From NCBI GenBank assembly GCA_019055375.1, contig JAHQIW010000354.1, forward strand, positions 62,001-126,000: 64,000 nucleotides of DNA. Reading direction: 5' to 3'. The notes beneath the pieces were generated by a model. It made no database searches. It worked only from the letters and a program-made list of their open reading frames with translations, and was not told the DNA's origin. Shown here in pieces: positions 47,623-59,796 of the stretch (the stretch's first letter is position 1; each line of letters opens with the position of its first letter). Source of the DNA: Parelaphostrongylus tenuis (lineage: Eukaryota > Nematoda > Chromadorea > Rhabditida > Metastrongylidae). The position numbers and the translations under genes are program-made.

Positions 47623-49256
47623 ATTGTTTTGCACATTACTCTACATCATCGGGTATATTGTTGGATTACAAGAAGAAAGACTTTGATATCAATACTAAGA
47701 ATATTCAATATGTAGTAAAGAAATCTCAATTAAGAAAATCGTCGTTATAGTGGTCTCTGTTTTGAGGTTAATGGTCTACGACTTTGTTATAATTTGCTGC
47801 TTTGAATTTGAAGAAAATGTGTAGTAGAAATTCATCGTTCGATGAGAAGACCATGAGTCAAAAAGATTTACTTCATAGCTTGTCCTCACTGACTGTCTAA
47901 TCTTGACCGTCAAGTCTTCGCCATATTTATCTAAGAGTTCAGATGCCACCTGTATTTTCTTTTGATTGACATGCTAATTGTTACCTGTAATTTTCCATAG
48001 AATCGCGATAGCCACACTATGGCGATACCATGCGTTTAACACGCCGTCGCCGACCTTTGCGAATCGGCGAGAAGTCACTCAATAATGAGTAAGAATTTTC
48101 GAGAACTGCAGCATATAATTTTATCAGTCGAGTACTCCACTAACATTAATCGTGAGATCAACTAGGTGGTGTGAAAAGCCTCTACTGACATGACCAAAAC
48201 TGTGCGTAGTTTTCCAATCCATCAACAAATTCACTCAAATATGGGATAAGGCTTTGGCTTATCCTGTAATCTCGTAAGCTTTTTCGCTGAGTTAACTAGT
48301 CAGTTCAGCATTTTCAGTCGTTCGACTTGAAGTTTTTCAATGTAACACCGACGTTTTGAAGGAGCATCTGACTTCAATGCATCAATTTCGCGTCGGCACA
48401 GTGTTGCTCTATTATCAGACGAGTCTGTTAGCAATTAATCTAGACCTCGGTGGTTGAACATTGGTTTCGTTAGTTCTGTGAATAATCAGTGGAAATTCTG
48501 AAAGTCGAGACAGTCCCATATTAGAGTTAAAATTGTGTACAGTACCTAAAGATACTTGTAGTTTTTCAAATAATTTTCATCCAACAAGCCACGAGGGTAC
48601 GCGTCGTTACTCCAGATCGTTAGCGTGATTGTGGACAGGAGCGAGTAGAGATTACACTAGTTTTCAATCGAATCACTCATTAATAATAGTATTTAAATCT
48701 ATCCGGGTGAAAAAACCAAAGTTCAAACTGCAACTTTTGAGTAACTGAGAGGTTTCAAACAGTCCAAAAACATTTTTGAAAAAAGTCCATTCGTTATTCA
48801 TGCAAACACTCGTGAATGTGTTCTTCAAGCACATTTCAATTAGCTTATTTCATTTCTGCGCAACCGATTTTCATGTTTTCCTAAAACAATGAAAAGATCA
48901 ATGTTTCAAGGGAAACAGTTAAAGGGAGCGAGAAATGTCTTGAGTAAATTTTTTCTACAAAACTACCAATGATACTTTATTCTCATCGATTGATCCGCTA
49001 TGAAGAATCTATTTCCAGAGTTTTTATTTAAGTCATACACGAGGCTTAGTATTCCTCTTAACGATACGCGCATGCTTCTACGGTTTCACAGTCTCATCAG
49101 TACCAAACGCCCCACGAAGAGTAGCAGAAAGGGAATATGTCACATTGTTAGTCAACTGAAATAATAAATGTTGCACTGTTTTTCTTTGAGTCGATTTTTT
49201 ACGGCTATTATCATATAAACATTATTTTTATTGGACTATATCTTGGAAGTTTGTTA
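47623..49256. other. D2 distal spacer, no gene recognised
   Basis: Paralogue of 13593-15240; no shared frame. Confidence 0.5.
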
Positions 49257-49362
49257 GATCTCCAAGATATGTATCTATATATGTATGTGTATATAGATAT
49301 GCATATAAATATCTATTTGTTGAATTCCACAGATGTGGAAAGAGCGGGCGGCCAAACGGGTG

Positions 49363-49432
49363 CCCGTAGTGCAGTTGGGTTAAGCACGCGCCCGCATAGG
49401 GTGGTATGCGGGTTCGAGTCCAGCCTGACGTA
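49363..49432 (+). pseudogene. tRNA-like sequence at D2 right end
   Basis: GTGCCCGTAGTGCAGTTGGG (A-box-like TAGTGCAGTTGG) and GGTTCGAGTCC (perfect B-box consensus) at tRNA spacing. The anticodon arm can be drawn (CGCGCCCGCATAG region) but the acceptor ends do not pair, so it is tRNA-derived and not a working tRNA. D2 homology with D1 ends inside it. Confidence 0.6.
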
Positions 49433-50211
49433 AAAGTTTATGCACACACTAAACAACACTGGGTGTATTTCCACAGACTTTTTATCAGGTGACTAGTACT
49501 GTGGCATTTTCCCTCTCTCCTACTCTTAATATGGACGTGTGATACTGATGAGATGGGTGAAACCGCGCAATCGTTCGCAATACCAAATCTCGTAAAAGAC
49601 TTAGCAAGGAATCTGTGGAAATAAAAATCTTGAAGATTTAACGAGGCTTTATGAGCCAGTCGAGTGAAAAGGCACTGAAAAGTCGTTGTTGCTGCCAATT
49701 TCTCTCCTTCTCTAAAATCAAAATCTTTCAAAATTGTTCTCGCCTTGCCCAAGTTATAGGCAGAATATGCTAATTTTGTATATCACATGGCATATTGTAG
49801 TGTGTGTCTTGAAAACTTCTTGCACCTGATTCATTCTATGGCAATCATCATTATCGAGGCTTTTTTATTGTGCATATTTCGGACTATTACTGATGTTCCT
49901 TCGTCTCCATCAAGAATATCGTTGAATAGCGATGGAGTATATCGTCCCTTGACCCACGTGGTAGCTGTGCTAAAGTTCTCATAACTGTATACAACAAGTA
50001 TCTGTGAGCCATAATTGATTGAACGGAACCGTTTCCAAACGAATCTGACATCGATGTGCCTACAAATGAGAGATATGGGGCTTGACGTGCTTGGCGCGTT
50101 ATTTACTCAGAGCCGCAGGCAATTTGAACGGGATCCCTGCTATCAGTGCTTCCGGATACCATAAATGGTAATTTTGTCAACACCTACTGTGTCGATGGAT
50201 TTTTATAGTCC
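49433..50211. other. Unique stretch, no gene recognised
   Basis: A 104-codon minus-strand frame (49438-49752) has no domain I recognise and no paralogue in the window. Confidence 0.45.
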
Positions 50212-50221
50212 ATAAAGAGTT

Positions 50222-50522
50222 TAGCGCATGTGGCGCAGTGGTTAGAGGTGCTCTGCGTCGCACACGAGGTCAATGGTTCGATCTCGCGCTCATGGCTCAC
50301 CAAGCCATCCATCCCTCCGGGTTCGGTAAATTGGTACCAGACAGGTCTCAGACTTGTCTGGGAGGATAAGCAACACTGACTCGTATGAGCGAGAGGCCAC
50401 CGCGAGTCATTGTAAAGGCCGGATATGCATTCAATCACCTCGAACGAAGTTAAAAATTGAAGTCGAATGCATGGCGCATCCCTCAGGGATTGATCAACGC
50501 CGAGAGCTTTATCCTTTTTTTT
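50222..50522 (+). mobile_element. tRNA-SINE with 10-bp target duplication
   Basis: Same family as 23528-23826 with intact A box (CATGTGGCGCAGTGG) and B box (TGGTTCGATCTC). It is flanked by ATAAAGAGTT (50212-50221 and 50523-50532). It ends exactly where a LINE 3' fragment begins. Confidence 0.9.
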
Positions 50523-50532
50523 ATAAAGAGTT

Positions 50533-51245
50533 ATCTTTTCCTATTAGTGACACTGACTCTCAACGGAACGACAATCTCCGAATGCTTCATTTACGTCTAT
50601 CTAGGTCGTGAAATTAACATGATGAACGACCTAGTTCCAGAATTTAGTAGGAGGAAACGAGCGGCTTGGGGAACGTTTAAGAGCATCGGAGATGTAGTTA
50701 AGAGGACTAAGAACATCCGACTCCGTGCCCATCTTTTCGACTCGACAATTATCCCTGCCCTGACGTATGCAGCAGAAACCTGGTCGCTACGTAAGCAGGA
50801 TGAAAGATCGCTTGCCGTTATCGAACGCGCAGCCGAAAGGTCGATGCTAGGAGTATCCCGTATCTCGCGAATGAGAGAAAGGATCCGAATCCGGCCTACG
50901 TCAACGATCGAAAGTCGGAGACGCCGTTCTACACGCCAGCATATCGAAATTAAGGTGGGCCGGGAACATGATGCGCTTCAACGACAATTGATGGACGAGG
51001 GCCGTCACCAACTTGATTCCTTGGGACGACAAGCGTCTACAAAAAAACCACCGACCCGTTGGTCCTACTTCTTCACGAAAGCTATATAGAAAAGATATGG
51101 TGCTCAGCGAATTCATAGAGCGAGGAGGACCCACTGGGTTACTCTCGCACGCGATAGGGAAAAATGGAAGTGTTGCTGGTACCCCCTGAGTCACTCGACG
51201 ATCAACGGGACGACAGGTGATACAGGTGAAAACGGAAGAAGGCGA
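50533..51245 (+). pseudogene. RTE LINE 3' end (C-terminal region)
   Basis: A long plus-strand frame starts inside the SINE and enters LINE sequence: TLTLNGTTISECFIYVYLGR, EINMMNDLVPEFSRRKRAAW, RLRAHLFDSTIIPALTYAAE, the region after the reverse transcriptase in RTE elements. A frameshift follows RMRERIR; then NRWTRAVTN and ending blocks (RARRTHW, DREKW) appear in other frames. It ends in GACAGGTGATACAGGTGA-type short repeats, the usual RTE 3' tail. 5'-truncated, so inactive. Confidence 0.85.
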
Positions 51246-52089
51246 TAGTAAAAAAAGTTTACATCTCCCATAACACTTACTGGCACTCAAAATAATACAA
51301 ATCATTTGGTATAAAAGTAGGTTTCGTTTCAGTTACTGAGCTTCATTCTATTACAGAACAAAGAACATCCTTTCTGTTTTTGAAATTTTGAGTTACTGCC
51401 TATTTGTCTCATAGCAGATTACGTTGAGGTATACAATCATAAGAATACTGTAATACCAGCAAATTCTGAAGCCTGAAGTGCCTGCAAACGTGGGCTTTAT
51501 TCTTTCGTGGTAGCTCACGCGTTACGCACTACAGCATCTAGGAACTTACTTGCTTTTCTAATCATTGGATTCTCTCACAAGCTTTTTCGAGAGTGTTTAT
51601 GGTGGTTAGCATATGTAAACTTCCAATATCATTTTCGAGTAGTCTTCACTTAATTGAATGTGACGACGAAGTTCCAAACCCTTGAAAATAACTATAGAAA
51701 TGACTCTCAGACAACTGTGATTCTTAAGTGAAAGAACCGAAAACGTGGAAACATTTGCCGCAATAGCTTTGCAACAACTAGTTTATTAACAAGTCAAAAT
51801 AAGTTTTTTTCAAACTCTTAGTATCAATATCAATCTCAGGCGGAGGTGAGTATTGGACATAATTTGAATAATTCCTTATTTTGCCACTCTAAAAGTTTGA
51901 AGTTTTTAATCAATAGGAGTTATATTTCTGTAAAGAATTATTGCTAACTTTACCTCATTATTGCAATCGAGCACTCATGAGAAAGTGAACAACGGCAAAG
52001 GCAAAGAGGTATGGAAAAAGAGGAGAGAGAGGAGGAAAAGTGAAATGATAATAAAGTAACTTGATGCTTTCTTGAGAACGTACATGAAA
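51246..52089. other. Unique stretch, no gene recognised
   Basis: AT-rich sequence without a supported gene or repeat. B3 starts near 52090. Confidence 0.45.
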
Positions 52090-53058
52090 CCTTTATAGAG
52101 ATGGCAGTGAGAGGCCACAAAATCACAGGGTACACAGTCACGGTTGCATAGAAAGGCGTGTGGTATTGATAAGGTTTGATAGAATGTCGAATCGTCTATC
52201 TAGCTCCAGAAGTGCTGTACCAGATCTCTGAAATACCCAAATATCTATCAGATTATATTGAATTTTGAGCGAGGTCTTAAGAACAGTCGAATAGTGAAGT
52301 CCTAAATAGGTTACGCTTTCGAATAATTGTCAGCTTAGGTGGATATAATACTTGTTCATGCCTACTAGACCAAACTAGTCAACAAGGTGGTTGCTAACAA
52401 TTGCAGTGCTTTATATCAAAGAGAGAGTGGTAGCAGAGAGGAGGAATCGGTGTTATAGTGATAGTGCGCGCTCACGCCATGGTGAAACACGAGTCCAACG
52501 CCCGTCTCATGTCGATTGTTTTGCAAACCACTCAATATTGTTAGATCGGATTGGTAAATTAGATCAATATTCAATATAGCTCAGCTCTGAGAGAATCTGT
52601 GAGGAAACTAACACTGTGTTGGGCCATAAAAGTAGTCATTTGCTCAGCCAAGTCAGCGTTTTTATCAGTCGATGTTTATATTTGACTGGGAATTCTTCGT
52701 GTCTCACTGAAGAACTCGGCAAAGTTTAGACACATTCATTCTGAATACGACAAATTAGACAATGAGGAGAAGTGAGATTACCGTTGTTGATCGTGGCAGA
52801 GCGGTCTTTGAAACACAGTAATGATCGTGACCGGACATACATATGAAAGGAAAGCCAAGAATTCCCCGATTATAAAGTTCTTTTGCTCATGCTAATCTCA
52901 TTTATATTCATTTACACGAATATATAGAAGCATGCAGATAGGATATCACAAATGTAGGAGCGTTGTTCTCCGCATGTATGATAAAAAATCGGAATCTTGA
53001 ATGTTGTAAGCAGTACGTTTGTTGAAAGAGAGGATGTTGGAATGTTAAGAGCTGTTTG
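52090..53058. other. B3 block, left part
   Basis: Paralogue of 30070-31014; contains the 75-bp stretch 52451-52525 identical to B2. No exon supported. Confidence 0.5.
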
Positions 53059-53724
53059 AGTACTGTTCTATTATGGCGGCACCACTTGAGGCCTTCAGAA
53101 AAAGCGTATTCTTTGCTGTTTTCTGACGAATGTATGATTACCTGATGTCTTAAATTAAATGAATGTTGAAGATATGTTTTACTTCTCATTTTGTTTGTTT
53201 TTAACGCCGTATCAGTCAAAATGAGATTTTGTTCCACATTTGAAGATTTCTCGCGTGAGAAAAGTTTTTCTATAACAAAATTTCAATTGCTAGATAAAGC
53301 AAATCTTACTGATTAAGACAATATGTTTGATCTTCAGAAAGAACTTCTTAGAGCTCTGCAATTCGCGCCCTAACCCGGTTGGTAGTGCTTACTAAGTGTG
53401 AAACCCAATATACTTTCGATTGCTACGAAGCTAGAAAAAGTTTCTTCTGAACGAAAAATATACCGTTATAATCCCAAAGATTTTTTCTATCTAACGATCA
53501 TGAACTTAATGCAACGAAACTTTTAACCAGTGAGAATCTTTGAATGAGGAATAAAGTCTTATTTTAATTGATACGAAGCCAAAAATGAGCTATCTGAGAA
53601 ATCCGATATACTATTGAAATTTACTTGATTTGAGATATCGATTCACTACAAAAACGTGTTGCAAAAGCAATAATACTTTTTTACCGAAGGCCTCAATTGG
53701 CGCCGCCATAGTAGAACAGTATCC
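53059..53724. mobile_element. Foldback hAT-like MITE (B3)
   Basis: Same insertion as 31015-31658, preceded by GCTGTTTG. Its right target duplication is lost in a deletion of about 40 bp next to the element. Confidence 0.8.
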
Positions 53725-54020
53725 ACCATAACTGTGACCACACTGTATAGAATTACTTGAAGGCGATGTTTCATTGCACTTCAAGAGATTCAGATCCCGA
53801 TGTAATTGAATCATGCACGGATCGGTTACTTTTTAATTCAACTGCACCTACGAAGGATTGACACAGCTCAACCACAACTGTTTTATGAACTCAGGCGGGT
53901 AGACAATTCCGCATGCAACTCTTAGAATTGCTATTTGACCTCTTTATGGTAAAATTAGTAAGGTTTCTCATTATCCTTTCTTGAGGTTTCAAGCTCTGTC
54001 AGATTCTTCCAGTGTTGCAG

Positions 54021-54230
54021 CTTATTTGTGAGCAAGAAGAGATGATGCTTAAATGCATGTGCTGTAGTCCCTCTTATGTGAGATTCCCTTATCCATCAGA
54101 TAAATTGCCTGAACATCGCACAACTAGTGCTTCTTTCACATGCATTTTGCCTAGCGTACTATGTGTCAAATGCCAATTACCTGTATCACTTGTCGACCTG
54201 TTCATCAGCGAGCAATTTAAGCAAGCGCTA
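54021..54230 (+). CDS. Conserved 70-codon exon with paired cysteines (B3)
   Basis: Same length and frame as 31985-32194. LICEQEEMMLKCMCCS and PYPSDKLPEHRTTS are kept, as are CVKCQLPVSLVDLFIS and SEQFKQAL. Differences are confined to five residues. The unknown function and uncertain donor apply here too. Confidence 0.4.
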
Positions 54231-54539
54231 GTTTTCATTTCCACTATCATGAGCAGGAATAGCCGAGAGCTTTCTTCTTGCTTATTAGAATAGCTAAGCA
54301 TCACATCTTTTTTGAGGGTTTTAGTGAATAACTTTTGCCATCAGTTCAACGGTTTTTCTATTGTGCATTTGACATGCCGAGGAATCTGCAGAAAAGAAAA
54401 TGAGGAGTCGATAACGTTGACCATCATCTATCGGTTGTCATTAGAATGCTTTGCGTGTACGATTCACTTGATTATGGAGAGGAGTGTATACTGAGATTTT
54501 TCATAGGTTCTCTGCGATTGTAAAAGGTTAAATGAATAT

Positions 54540-55300
54540 CCGACTTCACTCGATAAACAGAATTTTTTCATAAGAGTGTTAGTAATTATTCGATAGCTTA
54601 AATCTCCGGCTCTAACCCCACGCAGCCGGTTTTCGAAAAAGCCTTATATCCTGAAAAGACCGCTTCCTTTTCAACACAGTAGGGAAAAATAATGGAATTA
54701 CACGTGCGAGCAAGGTGGTCCTTAGCTGATTCATGGGCCGCTGGGTCAGACACCAAGGTCGCCTGACGCGACGACCGCCCGATTCTCGAGAATATTGACG
54801 TGCAGAGAAAATCTCGTAATATCTGGATGGCTTTGAGCCATTGTTGAAGGCAAGTAGGAAGTCTGGCCTCCTGAATCCCATCAAAGTGATCATAATGAAG
54901 ATTGAATTATCCATAAATAGAAGTATTTTAAGTCTTTCTGTAGCAGTGCCATATTTTTTGTCTAGAGTTTTTCTTTCAAAGTAGAGAAATGATTCCTAAT
55001 TGAATAATAAAGATCACACTAGCATAAGTCCTGTCGAAAATCGATCGATAATTGCTCAGCCCCATTATCTCTGCACCCAGCGGTACTTGAAATAACCAAA
55101 GACCACATTGTTTGCACATGTTAATCAACCTATTTTTCCCGCTGCATTGCAGAGAAGCGATTTGTAAGGATATAAGCACAGCGCAGTGTTTTAAAAGAAT
55201 TTTTTCAAAAAGAGACCACGTAGAAATCTACCCAGGGATTTCAAGATTTGGAATGATTACTGATACTCCTATGAAATGATCGTGTTGAGCGAAAGAGGTC
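54540..55300. mobile_element. Long-TIR element (C3, first copy)
   Basis: Counterpart of 15605-16500 and 32432-33430; shorter internal region. Left GAATTTTTTCATAAGAGTG, right GAATGATTACTGATACTCC in inverted arrangement. Confidence 0.65.
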
Positions 55301-57235
55301 GGATATTCATTTATCTTCTTGTAATCGAGAAGAACCCTCTGGTTTATGATGGCTAACTTAGGTCGAACTTCCCATTTGCTCTCTAACTTACGACATACCC
55401 GCTCCTCTTGGTATAGACCTTCTCACTGCGCAAGCGACAACGCTAAATGATTATCTTACACCCCGCTTACGTATCCTTCACGTTTCTGATGCACACGTAA
55501 AGACAGTGAGTATCGTCAAGTCGAAGAGGTGAACACGCTTTTTGCTCTCCTTACTACATCGTTGATGCTCTTAATGTTCTTGGACCTTATTCAAGCTGCT
55601 CGCTTGGTCTTGCTCATATATGAAGCCAGGTCGTCTATCATGTTGCCTCCATCTAGAAATACTTAACTGAGCAGTTCGAAAGCATTCACTTTGTTGAAGA
55701 CAAACGAGTCACACAAAACCAATCTTGCTTAACAATATCGTTTTCTCTCCTTTCGACCGCTTTTTATCGGCCTCGCTTAAAGAATTTTCTGATAGGGATA
55801 AATCATGTTTTGAACAATTAAGGTTTGAGTATAGCGATACAGGAACCTGTTACCTCCTACCGGGGCTCATCAGTAGCACCTTCTTCGATTCAGAGGATTC
55901 TTCGAGGCCATACTCCTCTATAAAGGAGTCGACGCTGAACAAGGATAGGCTGAACCGATGACGGTGGTACTGATCAGTCCCGGTAGGACAAAACAGGCAC
56001 TTTTATAGCGCTCAGACCTCAATGGCTCAAAACATAGTATATCAATATTGTTTTTGTAAAAACTAGTCGAAGCCTTGTCTTTCCATAAGCATTTTTGAAG
56101 TCGGCTGGAGTTTGCTTGGCCAGGTGATGCTTGATGTTGCAAAAACGGCATCATTAGCAGAGAAAGGAAGGTCTAATTGGGAGCCCTTGACATCGTTATC
56201 ATTTTTGCTCGAAGGAAATGAATATTGACATGTCTCCATTTCTGATAATCGTTGTTTTCGTAGTCGCATTAAGTCAAGTGGAGCGGCAATGTGGATGTTG
56301 CATTGGACGAAAGCATCATGTGATAATTGAACAATTTATGTACCCACTGCGGTCTACACCACAGCGTGGAGTTTTGTTTGTCACTCTGATGCCTTCAGTT
56401 CTCATACACTTTGTAATTTCTTTGATGTAGTGTTGAGAAACAAGTTATGTTTGCAGTCTGTGACCACGTTTCTCGTTGATCTCACCTCTGCCGACAATGA
56501 AAATAAGGTCAACAGAGACGAAATGAGTGGTATATTTTCAGATTTCCGTGGTTAAAAGTGATTCTGCTTTGCATTAAAGCTTTAGCAGACCGTATCACGT
56601 TATTAAAGAGAAAAGATCTAGCCTTTCACATGGGCTCTTTTGCCATTGTTACAAGAAAAGAGGTCCAGTAGGGTGATCACCTTGTCGACGTTGTTTATAT
56701 TCGCATTGTGATGAATAATCGTGTTGCTCGATTAGGATAGAAAAGAACATAGCCTTTGATAAGAAAAAACTAGTCAATTGTCTGTTCTTAATTATTTCAG
56801 TTCATATAAAGCTTTGCATTGCTGACGGCATTGTCAACTTTCCTAAGCGTGCCAGCGAAGCAGAAGTGACACTCAGTGGAGTCAGCGAAGAGAGATTTGA
56901 TGTGCGCAAATCGAAAGAAGCTTAGTTTTTGAAGAAATTGTAGAACAAGAAGAACAAGTTGGCAGAGTTGTCTCGGTGATTACAGAGATAACGTCAATCA
57001 CTTGGTTCGGGTGTTCATTAAATAGAGAGAACACTATTAATGAGAAAAACAAGTGAACAAGCTCTACCAAAACCTGCTCAGCACTTACAACGTTTGGGCG
57101 CACTACACACTCATTTATTCCAAGCCTGCCGCATTTTTGAGATTCATGAAATCATTAATTGATAGTGAAGTTAGAGGAGGACGTCATCGTACTGGAAGCG
57201 ACCACCAATATGGAGACAATTATTGCACGAAAAAA
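55301..57235. repeat. C3 segment related to 16501-18260 and, inverted, to 24600-26130
   Basis: It includes a plus-strand frame at 56229-56430 (MSPFLIIVVFVVALSQVERQ, CGCC) and a second frame with FPKRASEAEVTLSGV that is stopped by a frameshift near 56920. Near 56150 the minus strand keeps a ruined reverse-transcriptase motif (QLDLPFSANDAVF). No gene claimed. Confidence 0.4.
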
Positions 57236-57735
57236 GGAATACAAGATATGCACGCTATCGCACTAATAGTGAAGACCCAGATCCTAGTACTTCTGCTCAT
57301 TTTACCAAATCTGTGTTTCGTCCCACTACTTCTATTCGATTCCTCTCCTCGATTACCTGAGGAATTCATCTTCTTCATGAACGTCGAAGAGCACTGATCA
57401 ATCACATCTCCTTGCAACCCCGGGTATAGCCAAGCTGAAGCGTCTACCATTGATTGCCGGGGAGTGTTGAGGATGGAGAGATCAACTCCACGACGAGCCG
57501 CGCCAACACTCGACCAGAGGACTCCCCAGTGTTCAGCAGTTGCAGTTTCAATGTTGCATAGAAAAACACAATAGCATGAAAACTTATAAGACATGGTGTT
57601 TCATGGCCACTGAAATATTATGAAGTGAATGGCATCCAGGTAGCAGGAGTGAAATGTTGATCAATAATAGTCTCTATTTGGCATCGTTAAAGATCACGAA
57701 AACTCAAGATCATTACAGTGCGTGTGAAGTAAATC
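57236..57735 (-). other. 500-bp segment present in C3 but not C1
   Basis: C1 passes from ATTATTGCACG directly to the following sequence. The segment holds a 124-codon minus-strand frame (57220-57594) with AEHWGVLWSSVGAARRG and a possible membrane stretch IWVFTISAIACISC. It is related to plus-strand 24610-24860. Function unknown; possibly the 5' part of the same old element. Confidence 0.4.
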
Positions 57736-57767
57736 AAATCATTTAGCTTGTGATGAAATCTCGGGGA

Positions 57768-58370
57768 ACTCTTGACCTTGGTTGATCCCTGAAGGGTGTG
57801 CCATGCATTTGTCTCTATCCAACATTGTCTGAGGTGACGGAATGTTTATCCGGCCCTCTACAAGACTCGCGCTGGACTGCCAATGTATCAACTGAGTTCT
57901 TCTATCCTCCAGTTCAGAAGTGGTACTATTTCACCGATTCCAGTGGGACGGATGCTTTCTAAGCCCCAAACGCGGAGTTAAACTGTCTACCATTGATTAA
58001 CCGACTACCTGGATGCAGCAGAACACCTGTAACCACTGCGCATCATGTGCTCTCCCATGTGGTATATTTACCTATCTAGATCTTGTCACTATCATTAGGC
58101 GCTCCTTAGTAGATCTGTCAACACACAGCACGTTCAGTCCATGCCCTAATAAAGCTCTTATAAAGTTCTCATAAAGATCGCATCACTCCGAAGTCGGTGA
58201 ATTGGTATCAGATTTGTCTGGGGAGGGCAGCAGTACTGACTTAATCATTGTTTGGGCGGCCGCCGCTTGTTATTGTAAAGATTACCACCTCAACACTGCT
58301 TTATGAGATCGCATTCATGGCGCATTCCTTGAATTTGATCAACGCCAGAAGCTTGATCCTTTTTCTGATT
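57768..58370. repeat. Head-to-head pair of old SINEs (C3)
   Basis: Counterpart of 18355-18965: a minus-strand relic (57768-58060) and plus-strand relic (58190-58370). Confidence 0.65.
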
Positions 58371-58807
58371 TACATAGGCTACAGTGAACATGTTACCAGG
58401 ACATGCTTGAAGATAAATTCTAACTCCCTTAGTCAAGAGTGAGAATTTCGAAGCTAAGAAAAACTTGCTTTGCGATTTATTTAAAAGTACCAACACTATT
58501 CCAACGAGTATGATTAACAAATTTCGGCAAATGCTCTCGTACATCTCAGTGCATTAGTACAACAGACATTTTTCGAATGCTTAATGATACGCATTTCAGA
58601 GCATGATAAAGTAAGGTATTTCTTCACAGTATTGTCATAAACTTTTGATAATAGACAAATAAAGTTTCTTTCTCACTCAATCGCTTCTACACCTTACCCC
58701 AAAGGAACTTTGAGAGTATGGAAGGTGGCAGTGCTGTATAGCAAGCTCAATTCCCGGTCATCTCCGTTGTTGATCTAGCCCATGCACACAATCAAAACTA
58801 CTTGGTT

Positions 58808-59500
58808 GATGAAGAAGAAACTGTAGTCTATGCATTGTTGAAATGCGCCCTTTCATCTTGAAATAAATTTCAAATGAATGTGGTTATGTTTTATATCATT
58901 TTAATGCGCATTTCTCGCTTTATGCTTTATTGCTGTCGGCATAATACTTGCTGCTTCTCTTATTTTGAACCTTGGAAAGAATGTAAGACAAAAAAGCAAT
59001 TGCGAGCGATTTTCTCGTTCGAGTTCAAAATGGGTCGTAAAGAGCAGAGAGAGAGCTTGTAACATTAACAACGCTTTTGCCCACAAAGTGCTAACGAGCT
59101 TCACTGCAGCGGTGGGTCAAGAAGTATCGCAAGGGCGACGAGAGCCTTGTAGATGAGGGAACGTGGTGCAGCCATGGGAAGTCACAGCGACCACTTGAAA
59201 GCAATCATCGGAGCTGATTCTTTTAAGACTACGCGAGATTTTGTAGAGAAACTCAGCGTCAACCAATTCTACAGTCGTCCGCCATCCAGCAAAGATAAAG
59301 TGAAAGAAGTCACTATTTCAGGTCACCAAAATACCGCCTTTTGCTTCTGCACCAGCCTATTATATTCAGTACTTACCATATTCAGAGTAGCAGCTGCTGT
59401 CCAATGCACAGAATTCACATCAAGTGGTTGGATGAAGATGACGCTGTTTGAATACCAGAGCAACATGTATTATCTCGTTAAGGGTACGTCCTAAGGTGGT
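58808..59500 (+). mobile_element. Decayed mariner element, N-terminal relic (C3)
   Basis: Counterpart of 19369-20070. The frame reads KKQLRAIFSFEFKMGRKE, closer to the family than C1, followed after a frame change by CNINNAFAHKV and then DHLKAIIGADSFKTTRDF. No catalytic domain. Confidence 0.75.
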
Positions 59501-59796
59501 GAGCCATGTGACAAAAGATTAAGATGATATTTGCGATTAGTTTCTCCCCTTCTTCTCATTGTTTGTAAGATTTAATAGAATACAAAAGTGAATACTACTG
59601 TTGTGAACAAAGGGAAACCTCTTAATTGAAAGATAAAAGCATCACTGAATCATCACCTAAACAAAGGCGTATATCAGAGATGGTCGCGATCTAAAGTGAA
59701 AATTCACGACTGTCAGTATTTAGTGAATAATAATTCACATTTGGCTTTCGTGTAATCGTACTAGTAAGTCGTCTTGATTGTGATGTTTCCGAAGAA

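Noticed and set aside
49363..49432. Functional tRNA at the D2 right end
   Set aside because: The B box is perfect but the acceptor strands do not pair.
50457..51089. 210-codon frame as a host gene
   Set aside because: Its start is SINE sequence and the rest is the RTE LINE C-terminus with a frameshift; it is retroelement debris.
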